Numbered from the stretch's first letter, positions 19,912 to 29,386 are shown. The stretch is DNA of 48,853 nt from Pseudomonadota bacterium (GCA_018241365.1 JAFEDX010000199.1:1-48853), one strand, 5' to 3'. Notes: generated by a model from the sequence alone, not told the origin. Program-made: numbers and translations.

Positions 19912-20250
19912 ATGAAACTGCACATGATCGCAATGGCTTTGGCCGGCTTCGCCGGCGCTGCGGCTGCAGGTCAGTCCGACGCAGTGTTGCAAACCGTGAT
20001 TGTTTCCGGGTCCACGATCACCGAGTGCCCGCATCCGTACAGTGCCAAGAATCACGCCTGTGATGCCTTGAATCGGCTGGTGCGCGCCAACTTCACCAGG
20101 CGTGAAATCGATATCCTGTTCGGAACGCTGGCGTCCGACACGTGGTATCGGCGCGCCAGTTTCGGGCAGCTGCAGAAACGCTATCTGGCCGTCGTGCATC
20201 AATATGCCGCGCAGCAGGATCCGGCGCGACAGTCGATCACGGTCAAGTAG
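19912..20250 (+). CDS. Small secreted protein 1 of a five-member local family
   Basis: This 112-residue protein of unknown function starts MKLHMIAMALAGFAGAAAAG, a signal peptide cleaved near residue 20, so the mature form is about 92 residues and periplasmic or secreted. Mature landmarks are LQTVIVSGSTITECPHP, a Cys pair (ECPHP and HACD), RANFTRREIDILFG, and a C-terminal helix LQKRYLAVVHQYAAQQ. The stretch TVIVSG resembles the TonB box (TIVVTG) of the neighbouring receptors. ATG 19912 is chosen over in-frame upstream starts because it opens the signal peptide and aligns with MKLS/MKLR in all relatives. No terminator follows; a receptor relic begins almost at once. Confidence 0.85.
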   Translation: MKLHMIAMALAGFAGAAAAGQSDAVLQTVIVSGSTITECPHPYSAKNHACDALNRLVRANFTRREIDILFGTLASDTWYRRASFGQLQKRYLAVVHQYAAQQDPARQSITVK

Positions 20251-20253
20251 GCC

Positions 20254-20577
20254 GATCGCCGGCTTCGCAAAAAGGTTTTCGCCTTGGGGCGCGTGTCTTG
20301 TCCGTCGCGTGCGCACGACAGGGCGGTGTGCGACAGCCGCTGCTGGCCCCGCTGCCACGTGGGAACGGTTCGTTCGAGCCACGAGCGCGTCGGTGTGGTG
20401 ACCCGGGCATCTCGCCTCCAGCAGGCGCGCGCCGTCGCGCAGAGCCTTCTGCGTCGATGTGCGCAACGCCTGTGATCGCGACCCGCCACAGGCGTAGTGC
20501 TGCAGCGGCGGCAATTCCCGTTCCCTGGTTTGCATCCCGGGCGTTTCTGGTGCTCGAGTTGCCGGCAAGCGTTTTGC
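20254..20577 (+). pseudogene. Decayed 3' end of a lost TonB-dependent receptor gene
   Basis: This stretch aligns by eye to the last ~340 bases of the cassette-2 receptor (19428-19765). GATCGCCGGC matches GATCACCGGC, GAGCGCGTCGGTGTGGTGAC matches the segment coding RVGAVT, GTGCGCAACGCCTGTGATCG matches the segment coding VRNAFDR, and TTCTGGTGCTCGAGTTGCCG matches the segment coding FWWLSYR. Frameshifts and stops break the frame. The relic starts four bases after the stop of small gene 1 and ends just before the promoter of small gene 2, exactly where an intact receptor would sit. It therefore marks a lost kinase-receptor cassette. Confidence 0.8.
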
Positions 20578-20592
20578 CCGCGTTGCACCGCG

Positions 20593-20620
20593 TGTAATCG
20601 TTGCGTCCGGTTTCCGAAAT
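20593..20620 (+). promoter_or_regulatory. ECF-type promoter candidate for small secreted gene 2
   Basis: TGTAATCGTTG begins at 20593 and CCGAAAT at 20614, with the standard offset. It survives at the edge of the receptor relic, which suggests that it is still under selection. Confidence 0.65.
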
Positions 20621-20723
20621 GGCAAGTGAGGGGCAACCCTTACCGCCCACGGATGCGGACGATCCCCACAATCCATGCTCGCCAGTCACGGAAGACCTGC
20701 GGCAGGTTTCAGAGGTGAACGTC
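20621..20723 (+). promoter_or_regulatory. Structured 5' leader of small gene 2
   Basis: GTGAGGG (20626-20632) pairs with CCCTTAC (20637-20643) around a GCAA loop. GGA-CGA-TCC (20657-20665) replaces the GGG-CGA-CCC of leader 1, a paired A-U for G-C change. CCTGC/GCAGG follows, directly before AGAGGTGAACGTC and the ATG. Confidence 0.5.
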
Positions 20724-21071
20724 ATGAAACTCAGCACAATCTCCCTCGCCATCGTTCTTGCCGGTATCGCGGGTGTCGCTTCCGCAGCGGGTCAGAGCAA
20801 GGTCATGCATCCGATTGTCGTCTCGGGTGCGCCCATCTCCGAGTGCGTGCCGCCGAACGGCAATACAGGCCACGCCTGCGATGCATTCGACCAGTTGGTG
20901 CGCGCCAATTTCACGCCGCGTGAAATCGGGATGCTGTTCGGATACCAGACCTCGTATCCGGAATCCCGGACGGGCGGCATCGACAAGTTGGAGCATCGCT
21001 ATCAGGTCGTGTTGCAGCAGTACCTTGCGGCGCAGAACGCCGCCCACGGCGCCAACGTCGCCGCCAAGTAA
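20724..21071 (+). CDS. Small secreted protein 2 of the local family
   Basis: This 115-residue protein has a signal peptide MKLSTISLAIVLAGIAGVAS ending near AAG (residue 22). The mature part contains MHPIVVSGAPISEC, HACDAFDQLV, RANFTPREIGMLFGYQTSYP and a C-terminal helix DKLEHRYQVVLQQYLAAQNA. IVVSG closely resembles a TonB box. The two cysteines keep the same positions as in copy 1, so a disulfide is possible. The ribosome-binding site is AGAGGTGAACGTC. It has its own promoter, leader and terminator, so it is a complete single-gene unit. The function is unknown; co-regulation with kinase and receptor suggests a role at the envelope or outside the cell. Confidence 0.85.
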   Translation: MKLSTISLAIVLAGIAGVASAAGQSKVMHPIVVSGAPISECVPPNGNTGHACDAFDQLVRANFTPREIGMLFGYQTSYPESRTGGIDKLEHRYQVVLQQYLAAQNAAHGANVAAK

Positions 21072-21110
21072 TCCGGTACGCCTGCCAACTCTCCAGTTGG
21101 TGTCCGGTCA

Positions 21111-21140
21111 CACGCCCCGCCACGCGGGGCGTGTTTTTTT
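21111..21140 (+). terminator. Intrinsic terminator after small gene 2
   Basis: CACGCCCCGC (21111-21120) and GCGGGGCGTG (21124-21133) form a 10 bp stem with a CAC loop, followed by seven T. A smaller hairpin, CCAACT/AGTTGG, precedes it. Confidence 0.9.
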
Positions 21141-21323
21141 CAGGCCGTGCGCTTCGCGGATCCCGAGCCCGCCCGCACTATTGCATCGAGCGCTCTCGGC
21201 GCGCCGCCGGCAGCGGGCCCAGGATTGTTGTTCCTCGTGGAGCCCCTGGAGCCGCACGCTCCTGTCGTGCGCATGCATTGATCCGGTCGTGCGCGCGACG
21301 ATCCTGGTTCCGGGACTACCTGC
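21141..21323 (+). other. Non-coding spacer, possible second receptor relic
   Basis: No gene is seen. By position it matches the relic upstream of small gene 2. Only its end, CTGGTTCCGGGACTACC at about 21304-21320, resembles the receptor sequence CTGGTGGCTGAGCTACC, and GTGCGCATGCATTGATC resembles a decayed VRNAFD-coding segment. The evidence is weak. Confidence 0.25.
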
Positions 21324-21351
21324 GGTAATCATTGCGCGCATTTGTCGAAGT
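21324..21351 (+). promoter_or_regulatory. ECF-type promoter candidate for small secreted gene 3
   Basis: GGTAATCATTG begins at 21324 and TCGAAGT at 21345. Each box has small departures from the consensus, but the 21-base offset is kept. Confidence 0.55.
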
Positions 21352-21353
21352 AA

Positions 21354-21455
21354 CAGGTGAGGGGCACTCCCTCATCGCCCACGGGAACGGGCGAACCCCA
21401 TCCGCCGTGCAGGCCCGCCAAGGAAGGCCTGCTGCAGGTTTCAGAGGTCAACGTC
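21354..21455 (+). promoter_or_regulatory. Structured 5' leader of small gene 3
   Basis: GGTGAGGG (21356-21363) pairs with CCCTCATC (21369-21376) around GCACT. Pairs that are U-G and G-U in leader 1 are U-A and G-C here. GGGCGAACCCC and CCTGCTGCAGG follow in the same order, then AGAGGTCAACGTC and the ATG. Confidence 0.5.
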
Positions 21456-21806
21456 ATGAAACTCAGCGCAATCTCCACTGCCATCGTTCTTGCCGGAATC
21501 GTTGGTGTCGCCTCCGCAGCCGGTCAGGGCAAGGTCATGCAGCCGATCACGGTTGCTGGCGCCCCGGTTTCCGAATGTGCGCCGCCGAACGACACCACCG
21601 GTCACAAGTGTGATGCGTTCAACCAGCTGGTGCGCGCCAATTTCACGCCGCGTGAAATCGGCATGTTGTTTGGCTACCAGACGTCTTATCCGGCATCCCT
21701 GTCGGGGGGAACGGATCGCCTGCAGCGTCGTTACCAGGCGGTACTGCAGCAATACGTCGCCGCGCAGAAGGCCGCCACCAGCGGCGCGGATGTCGCAGCC
21801 AGGTAA
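21456..21806 (+). CDS. Small secreted protein 3 of the local family
   Basis: This 116-residue close relative of copy 2 has a signal peptide MKLSAISTAIVLAGIVGVAS, then MQPITVAGAPVSEC, HKCDAFNQLV, RANFTPREIGMLFGYQTSYP and a C-terminal helix DRLQRRYQAVLQQYVAAQKA. The two cysteines are conserved. Similarity to copy 2 extends through the leader, so the two probably arose by duplication of the whole promoter-leader-gene-terminator unit. The start is fixed by the signal peptide and AGAGG upstream. The third kinase begins 257 bp later from a separate copy of the promoter. The function is unknown. Confidence 0.85.
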   Translation: MKLSAISTAIVLAGIVGVASAAGQGKVMQPITVAGAPVSECAPPNDTTGHKCDAFNQLVRANFTPREIGMLFGYQTSYPASLSGGTDRLQRRYQAVLQQYVAAQKAATSGADVAAR

Positions 21807-21844
21807 ACCGGACGCTGGAACACTCTCCAACGGCATCCGTTGCT

Positions 21845-21872
21845 CGCCCCGCCCAGCGCGGGGCGTTTTTTT
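21845..21872 (+). terminator. Intrinsic terminator after small gene 3
   Basis: CGCCCCGC (21845-21852) and GCGGGGCG (21858-21865) form an 8 bp stem with a five-base loop, followed by seven T. It separates this gene from the third kinase. Confidence 0.9.
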
Positions 21873-21991
21873 GACGGCTACATGCGACACCGTGCGCCGT
21901 CGGCTCGGCCGGCGCTATAGTGCCTGCGCGAACGGTCGCCATGGGCATGCTGCCGCGCCCGCTGGTAGAGACAGTGTCGTCGGCATGTCGC

Positions 21992-22019
21992 TGTAATCGG
22001 TTGGCGGAAATCCGGAATG
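21992..22019 (+). promoter_or_regulatory. ECF-type promoter candidate for kinase 3
   Basis: TGTAATCGGTTG begins at 21992 and CGGAAT at 22013, keeping the 21-base offset. It implies that the third kinase-receptor cassette belongs to the same regulon as the small genes. The leader here is short (about 40 bases) and lacks the strong first hairpin. Confidence 0.55.
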
Positions 22020-22063
22020 GGTGAGCATCCGGGGCGTGAACTGAAAAGGCATCGTGCAAGCGT

Positions 22064-25000
22064 ATGGCCGATGATGTCTCTCGCTCCCAAGGGTCGACGG
22101 TCCGGCGCCTGCGCGGCTTGGCCGAGCTTGCGTTCGGCAGTCTGACCCACGCCGATGAGCCCCTGCTGAGGCAGCACCTCGCGTTGTTGCAAGCGCAAAG
22201 CCTGGAACTGGATCTGTCGGATCCCGCACAACGTCAGTTCGGCGACTATGAACTGCTGGAGTTGCTTGGCGAAGGCGGGATGGGCGCCGTCTATCGCGCC
22301 CGGCATGTGCCGCTCGACCGGATCGTGGCAGTCAAGTTGTTGTCGGCGGGGCCGTGGGCGTCGAAGGATTTCATCGCGCGGTTCGAGCGCGAGGCGCAGA
22401 ACGCCGCGCGGATGCAGCATCCGAACATCGTCACGGTATACGAGGCGGGCAGCAACGACGGTCTGCACTTCTTCAGCATGCGACTGGTCGAGGGACGCAG
22501 CCTGTCGGCGTTGCTGAAGCGGGGAGAACATTACACGCCGAAGGCGGCAGTGGCCTTGATGCACGTGGTTGCCGAGGCGGTGGCGTATGCGCACAGCCTG
22601 GGCGTGCTGCACCTGGACCTGAAGCCCGGCAACGTGTTGGTGGACGAACAGGGAACCCCGCACGTCGCCGATTTCGGTTTGGCCCGGCGGCTCGACAGCG
22701 CAGCGATGGTAGCCAACGACGAGGTTTCGGGCACGCCGTCGTACATGGCGCCGGAGCAAACGCGGCTGCACGAACAAAAACTGACGACGGCGACCGATAT
22801 CTGGGGGCTGGGGGCGATCCTGTACGAGCTCTTGACCGGCACGCCGCCATTTCGGTCGGATAGCGCGGAAGGCACCCTGAAGTTGGTGACGGAAGGGCAG
22901 GTGCGGGCGCCGCGACGGATGCGGCCGATGCTGCCCCTGGACCTCCAGGCGATCGTGCTGAAGTGTCTGGCGCGCGATCCGGACGAACGTTACCCGTCGG
23001 CGCGGGCGCTGGCGGACGACCTGCAACGTTACCTCGAAGGTCGCCCGGTGCAGGCACGGCCGCTGAACACGGCGCAGAGGGTGTGGCGCTGGGCGCGGCG
23101 GGAACCCAGGCTCGCCACGGTGACATTTCTTGCATTCGGCGCGCTGGTCGTTGGTTTGCTTGGGACCCTCGCGCAAACGCAGCGTGCCAGGACCAATGCC
23201 GACTTGGCGACGCAAACGTTGTGGAAATCGCGTACCGATACCGCGCAGAAACAGATAGACCAGGGCGATGCCTACGGAGCGCTCGCCAACGTGTTGGCGA
23301 ACCTGCGCGGGATGGAAGCGCATCACGACCACGCCGATGCGGCGCTGGAACGCCTGCGCATCGGCACCGTGCTCGCCAATGCACCGCAGCTCATCGACGT
23401 GATCCCGATGGGGAATGAGCAGATCACGAATCTTGCGATCTCGCCCGATGCCAGGACCGTCGCCGTGACGACCAGCGCGCGCAAGGTGCATCTGATCGAC
23501 GTTGCCAGCGGCAGGCAGATCTGGAGTCTGAACGTCGGGGTGAACTCATTCGGCATGTCGGGCGGTGGCCTCAACCAGGGTTACCTCGAAATGCATTTCT
23601 CGCGGGATGGCCGGCGCTTGATCGCCTATGGCGACACGGGAATCGACCAAGCCTTCGCCTCGGTGCTGTCCCCGCACCGCATCGACAGCGTGATGATTGA
23701 CGTCGCCACCGGCAAGCTGGTCGATCCGCCGCGGTAATTTGCCGATTTCCTCGCTACCAGTTTCAGCGACGACGGCCGGTTTGCGTTGCTGATCGACAAG
23801 CATGGCGGCGTGCAGCGCTGGCGCACGCAGCCGTGGGCACCGGATGGCGACGAGGTCGAGATCAAGGGCGACGTCGACAACCAAACCATCGCCGGACCGC
23901 TGCTCGGCGAGGCGCTGCTCAGCGATGACGGCGCGACGATGGTCATGGTCAGCGACGCCAACCTGAAGTTCCGGAGTTTCGACGCGCGCCGCATGCGCCT
24001 GCTGCACACGCTGGTACTCGACACGTCGCGTGGGCGTGCCACGGCCTGGGCCTTGCGTCACGACAGCAAGCAGCTCGCCATTGGCACCATGTCCGGGCAG
24101 ATCGCGTTGTGGGACCTTGCTTCTGGCGCCGTGGAATGGCTGCCGTCGCGGATGGGCGGATGGGTCGCAAAGCTGAGTTTCAGTGCCGACGACAGCCGAC
24201 TTGCGGCGATTTCCAACGAACCCAGCGAATTCCGCGTGTTCGATCCGCGCAGCGGAGAACCGGTCGCGATGCCGGTCAGCCTCGACGACACGATGAGCCC
24301 GAATGCGCTGAACAACGTCGAGTTCGGGCCGGACGCATCCACCGTGCTGACGCAGCACTATGCGACGCGTGCGATCCTGTGGCAACTGCCGGAAGCCGGC
24401 TATCCGCCGCAGGCGGCGGTTGCCGCCGCACCGCCGATGGTGGCCCTCTACGCGCGCTTCGCGCTGGCGCACGACGCGCGTTCGCACCTGATGGCGACCA
24501 GCGACAACGGCCAGCTGAAGTTGTGGCGCGTGCGCTGGTCGCCGTTCGTTGGCGGTCGCGCCGCGCCCATGGTCAGCGATACGCTGCGTTTCGACGGGCG
24601 ACACCTGGTTTCGGTCGACGCCAACCGTGTCACAGTGTTCGATGTCGCCACCGGTCGGAGCGTGGGCAAGACCATCGTGCTGCCCGAGGCGCCGACCTTT
24701 GCCGGACTCGACGGCAGCGGCGAGCGCCTGATTGCCATCGCCGGCCGCGAAATCTCGTGCTGGAACTGGCGCGACGGCAAATCTTGCTGGCCTGCAATCA
24801 CGCTGCCGGATTCGCCATTGCATCTGGGCATGGCCGCGCACGCGCCCATGCTCGCCGTTTCCACCGGCGGCAACAAGGATCGCAGGTTCTTCGAGCGCGT
24901 TCGCCTGATCGATCTTGCGACCGGCCGGCAACGCGGCGCGCCCGTCGTCCTGCGCGGCCCGCTCGGCCCGCTGCGCTTGTCGGACGACGGCAAACGCCTG

Positions 25001-26446
25001 CTCGCATTCGAGCAGTGCAATACCCTCGCGGATGATTCCAACGTACTGCGCGTGATCGACACGGGCTCGGCGAAAATCGTGCAGAACTTGGTGAACGACG
25101 GCAAGCCGCGGGCGCAGATCATCGACGCCCGTTTCGCCGACGACGGTAGCGTCTGGAGCCTGAGCGGCCCGCCCGCATGGGGCGGCGACCAGCAGAGCCT
25201 GCTTTGGCACTGGGATTCAGACGGCAAACTGCTCGACAAAACGGTGATCGATCCGGACTTCGGTTCCGAATTCGGGTTGCTGCCGCTCCCGCATGGGCGC
25301 GGGGTCATCGAGACCGATTGGGTCACAGTGTTCGACAACGCTGGCCGAGCCAGGAGAAAGCTGTCGGTACCCGACGAAGGGAACCGCGTCAACGTCGACG
25401 CGTTGAGCCCGGATGGCAAGCTGCTGGCGCTGGCCGACCTCGATGGCGTCAGCCTGTTCGTGGTCGATCGCAACCAGCGGCTGGTACCGGATTTCAAACT
25501 GGCATTGCCCAACCATGATGCGATACGGCAACTCGCCTTCGCACCGGATGGTTCGCGCCTGATCGGCCGCACCATGAGCGGGCACTGGTTCAAGTGGCGT
25601 ATCGCTTCCGACACGCGGCCGGTTGCCACCATCGCGCAGGATCTGCATCTGCGCGATTTCACCGACCTGGGTTTCAACGAACGCGGCAAGTCGGCGCCGC
25701 CGCTGCCAGCGGAAGAACGCCGAAAATTGCGCGCCGCCGATCCGGGGTCGACTCCGGCACCAACCCCTGCAACACTGGTCAATGCCGATGTCACTGCCCC
25801 CGTTCCGGATGCACGCTACGAACCGCTGAACCTCGACGCCATTGCCAACGTCGATCCGCGTGAGCCGATGAATCGGGCGACGCGCGTGCCACCGCAGCCG
25901 CAAAGCCTGCCGACGCTGCCGCGTGGATTGCAGCGATACGATGGCGTGGATTTCATGCTGGGCCGGGCGGTGCAGTTGTCCGGTAGCCCACACAATCGGC
26001 TCGACACCGAGTTCCCCGCGCAATCGCCGACGCTGCGCATTGCGCCGCAGCATATCGCCGCGGTCGACGCACTGGTGTTCCAATTCAACGGTGTCGCGGG
26101 AGAAACGGGTGTGGTGCGGCTGTACTACGCCAATGGCGGCGAGCGCGATCTGGACATCCTCGATGGCCGCGACACGTACGCGTTGCTGGATCTTGCCGCC
26201 ATACAACGCCAGGACAAACCACGCATCGGATGGTTGGGTGCCTATTCGACGGACATTCGTGGCTGGGGCATCAGCGATAGCGGCGACGCGGCGGCCGTGC
26301 CCACCAATGTGGTGCGGCTGGCAAACCCAGAGCCGGATCGTCCGGTCGCGGCCATTTCCCTCGAAGCCCCACCCACGGCCAGTCCGGGCCTGCTGTATCT
26401 CGCATTGACGCTGGAACCGATCGAAGCTTCCCCAACCCGTCATTGA
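22064..26446 (+). pseudogene. Transmembrane Ser/Thr kinase, copy 3, split by one in-frame TAA
   Basis: Codons 1-557 encode the N-terminal segment, a full kinase domain (GEGGMGAVY; Lys91; HLDLKPGN; DFGLARR; GTPSYMAPEQ), the membrane segment and about 180 periplasmic residues. Codon 558 (23735-23737) is TAA. The same frame then continues for over 900 codons as propeller and C-terminal module (RGLQRYDGVDFMLGRAVQLS), giving 1460 codons, like copies 1 and 2. Around the stop, PPR-stop-FAD aligns without gaps to PPEPFAD in kinase 1, so a single base change explains it. No ribosome-binding site lies near the first downstream start (TTG 23786). The product is either a kinase lacking most of its sensor or, if the stop is a sequencing error, intact. 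The frame ends 9 bp before receptor 3. Confidence 0.85.
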
Positions 26447-26455
26447 GGCAGAGCC

Positions 26456-29371
26456 ATGGATTGCGATGCGATTCGAAGCCACGCGTGCTCGCGGGCCTTG
26501 TTCGCGTTGCTCACCCTGATGGCTGCGCCGGCACGCGCCGACGAACCGCCAGCCGACACCAAGACGACGCCGGTGCAACTGCAGACGATCCAGGTCATCG
26601 GCACCCACATCCGCGGCATCGATCTGGAAACCCAGCATCCGGTGCTCGTGATCGATCGCGTAACGATCGAACGCACCGGCTTCAGCAGCGTTTCCGATGT
26701 CGTGCAGGCGATCGTCGCGAACGGCGAGACGCTCAACCGCAACATCAACAACGGCGGCAACGGCGAACAACTGATCAACCTGCGCAGCCTCGGTCCCAAC
26801 CGCACGCTGGTGTTGCTGAACGGCCGGCGCTTCGTCACCGATATCGGCGGCGCGGTGGACCTCTCCGCGATTCCGCTGGCGCTGGTCGAGCGCATCGAGG
26901 TGCTGCTGGATGGCGCTTCGGCGATCTACGGCTCCGATGCGATCGCCGGGGTGATCAACATCGTCACACGCAGCGATTTCGAAGGCGCAGAGGTCGGCGC
27001 GTACTATGGACAGAACAGCCATGGCGATGGCACGCGCCGCGCGTTCGATGCAAGCTTCGGGCACAAGGCCGATCGCTGGAACGTCTCCGGCGGCCTCGAA
27101 TACAGCCGCGATGAGCCGATTTTTGCCGGCGCCCGGGCGATCTCGTCGGTACCGATCGCCGGCTTGCCGGCGGGCCTCACCGGCAGCGGGTTCACGCCGT
27201 ATTCCTGGCTGTTCCCGGCCTCGGGTTCGTTCGGGTGCTACGGCAGCTATCCGTGCTTCCAGCGTTTGGTCGATGGCCGCTCAGGCACGTCCGTGGGTGA
27301 TTTCAGCCTGTTCGACCCGTTGACCGAGAATTACAACTATGCGCCGCTCAATTACCTGCAGACACCGCAGGAGCGGCGTGCCGCCTTCGCACAGGGCCAC
27401 TATGAATTCAGCCCGACGCTGGCGCTGAACGCCGACGTCCTGTTCAACCGCCGCATTTCCAGCCAGCAGCTCGCGCCGCCCGACATCTTCATCGACGCGA
27501 CCAATCCCGGCAATCCGGATGCGATCGCGATTGATCCCGGCAATGTGTACAACCCGTTCGGCGAGCCGATCCTGATCGCGCTGCGCCGCTTCACCGAAAG
27601 CGGGCCGCGCCTGTACCGGCAAACCGACGATACCTTGCGCGTGCACCTCGGCCTCGATGGCTTGTTCACGCTGGCGCAGCGCGATTTCAGCTGGGGCGCG
27701 GATGTCGCTTCCACGCGTTCGGACACGCGCGAACAGGTCACGCCCTATTTCGACGACCGCAAGCTCGCGCTGGCGCTGGGGCCCTCGTTCCTTGATTCGG
27801 CGGGAGGCGCGGAATGCGGTACATCCGCGGAGCCGATCGCGGGTTGCGTGCCGCTGAACCTGTTCGGACCGCCCGGATCGGTCACGCCGGCGATGCTGGC
27901 CTACATCGGCGCCACCGAGGTGAATCGTTATCGCGACCAGTCGCGTTCCGTGGGTGCGCATGTCACGACCAGCAATCTGTTGCTGCTTCCGGACGGCGCG
28001 CTCGCGTTCGCAGCGGGCGTCGAGTACCGCCACTTGAGCGGCAGTTCCTTGCTCGATCCGCTGGAAACGCAAGGTTTCGCCAATGGCAACGGAGGCGATA
28101 CCAGTGGCTCAACCATCGGCAGCTATTCGGTGAGCGAAGCCTATGTCGAATTCGACGCGCCGTTGCTGGCCGACCGGCGCTTCGCAAAAAAACTTGGCGT
28201 CACGCTGGGCACGCGCTGGTCGCATTATTCGAATTTCGGCGGTACCACCAATTCGCAACTCGGGCTGCGCTGGCAGCCGGTCGACGACGTGTTGTTGCGC
28301 GCGAACTGGGCGCAGGGTTTCCGTGCGCCATCGGTCAACGACTTGTACGGTGGTGCGCAACAGACCCGGCAGTTCAACGGCATCCTCGATCCCTGCGATG
28401 CCGTCAACGCCCCGACGCCTGCGGTGCTGGCGCGCTGTGCCGCGCTGGGCGTTCCAGCGGACGTCAATTCGGGCAACGAACAGGGCAAGGTGACGCAGGT
28501 CGGCAATCCGCGGCTGCAACCGGAAACGGCGCGTTCCCACGGCGTGGGTATTGTCTGGAACCCGGCGTGGTTCACGGGGTTTGTCGGCAGCCTCGACTGG
28601 TACGACATCCGCCTGCGCAACGCGATCGCCGATCCGGGGTTCCAGGGCATCGTCAGCGACTGCTACGAACACGACAACGACGCGTATTGCGCGCTGGTCA
28701 CGCGCAATCCGGTCGATGGCACGATCGAACACGTCGAGGATCTGATGCAGAACATTCCCGGCGGGATCGAAACCGAGGGCTACGACTTCGCGTTGGCCTG
28801 GCAGCGCGACACGCGCTTCGGGCGCATCGCGCTGCACTGGAGCACCAATTACGTCGATTATTTCGGCGAGATCGGCAAGCCTGCCCCCGGCGCCGTGTTG
28901 GCGGACGGTTCGACGGCGCATGGCAACGAGGTCGGCATGAACAGCCCCACCACCACCGGCCTGTTCGGCGTGATCTGGCGCTGGCGTTCGCAGTTGCAAT
29001 TTGCCTGGGACCGCAGAGCGTGGAGTGCGTCGATCACCGAGCGCTATTTTTCCAGCATCGACGAAGATTGCAGCGGCGTCGCCTATTACGCAAGCATCAG
29101 CAATCCCGGCTACCTGGGCCTGTGCTCGGGCGGCAACCGGACGATGCTGATCGCGGGCAACGCGGTCCCGTTCAACCACGTGGGCAGCGTCGCCTACACC
29201 GACGTCGAAGTGGATTGGGAATCGCCGTGGCATGGGCGCATCATGCTGGGCATCCGCAATGCGCTCGATCGCGATCCACCGGTCGCGTACTCGGCGTTCG
29301 CCAATTCGTTCTTCCCAGATTACGACGTGCCGGGCCGGTTCTGGTGGTTGAGCTATCGGCAGACTTTCTGA
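26456..29371 (+). CDS. TonB-dependent outer-membrane receptor, cassette 3
   Basis: This 971-residue receptor has a signal peptide (ALFALLTLMAAPARA; cleavage near residue 28), a TonB-box-like TIQVIGTHIRG, the plug with NRNINNGGNGEQLINLRSLG and DGASAIYGSDAIAGVINIVT, and a barrel ending FWWLSYRQTF. It is a paralogue of receptors 1 and 2, with the loops more divergent than the plug, as expected for different ligands. The start is ATG 26456 with GAGG upstream. It lies 9 bp after the disrupted kinase 3 frame and is itself intact. A promoter for small gene 4 begins 15 bp after the stop, the same spacing as after receptor 2. Confidence 0.95.
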   Translation: MDCDAIRSHACSRALFALLTLMAAPARADEPPADTKTTPVQLQTIQVIGTHIRGIDLETQHPVLVIDRVTIERTGFSSVSDVVQAIVANGETLNRNINNGGNGEQLINLRSLGPNRTLVLLNGRRFVTDIGGAVDLSAIPLALVERIEVLLDGASAIYGSDAIAGVINIVTRSDFEGAEVGAYYGQNSHGDGTRRAFDASFGHKADRWNVSGGLEYSRDEPIFAGARAISSVPIAGLPAGLTGSGFTPYSWLFPASGSFGCYGSYPCFQRLVDGRSGTSVGDFSLFDPLTENYNYAPLNYLQTPQERRAAFAQGHYEFSPTLALNADVLFNRRISSQQLAPPDIFIDATNPGNPDAIAIDPGNVYNPFGEPILIALRRFTESGPRLYRQTDDTLRVHLGLDGLFTLAQRDFSWGADVASTRSDTREQVTPYFDDRKLALALGPSFLDSAGGAECGTSAEPIAGCVPLNLFGPPGSVTPAMLAYIGATEVNRYRDQSRSVGAHVTTSNLLLLPDGALAFAAGVEYRHLSGSSLLDPLETQGFANGNGGDTSGSTIGSYSVSEAYVEFDAPLLADRRFAKKLGVTLGTRWSHYSNFGGTTNSQLGLRWQPVDDVLLRANWAQGFRAPSVNDLYGGAQQTRQFNGILDPCDAVNAPTPAVLARCAALGVPADVNSGNEQGKVTQVGNPRLQPETARSHGVGIVWNPAWFTGFVGSLDWYDIRLRNAIADPGFQGIVSDCYEHDNDAYCALVTRNPVDGTIEHVEDLMQNIPGGIETEGYDFALAWQRDTRFGRIALHWSTNYVDYFGEIGKPAPGAVLADGSTAHGNEVGMNSPTTTGLFGVIWRWRSQLQFAWDRRAWSASITERYFSSIDEDCSGVAYYASISNPGYLGLCSGGNRTMLIAGNAVPFNHVGSVAYTDVEVDWESPWHGRIMLGIRNALDRDPPVAYSAFANSFFPDYDVPGRFWWLSYRQTF

Positions 29372-29386
29372 TCCTAGTTGTGCCCC

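Noticed and set aside
19811-21455. Small-gene leaders as c-di-GMP (GEMM) or guanidine-II riboswitches
   Set aside because: GGGGCAACCC and GGACGATCC first recalled these classes. The conserved GEMM core and the paired ACGR tetraloops are absent.
23735-23786. Programmed readthrough or re-initiation in kinase 3
   Set aside because: The stop is TAA followed by TTT, not a known leaky context. No ribosome-binding site precedes the TTG at 23786. A nonsense change or sequence error is simpler.
9601-29371. FecR/FecI-type surface signalling through the receptors
   Set aside because: None of the three receptors has an N-terminal STN domain and no FecR-like gene is present, so signalling by the kinases is more likely.
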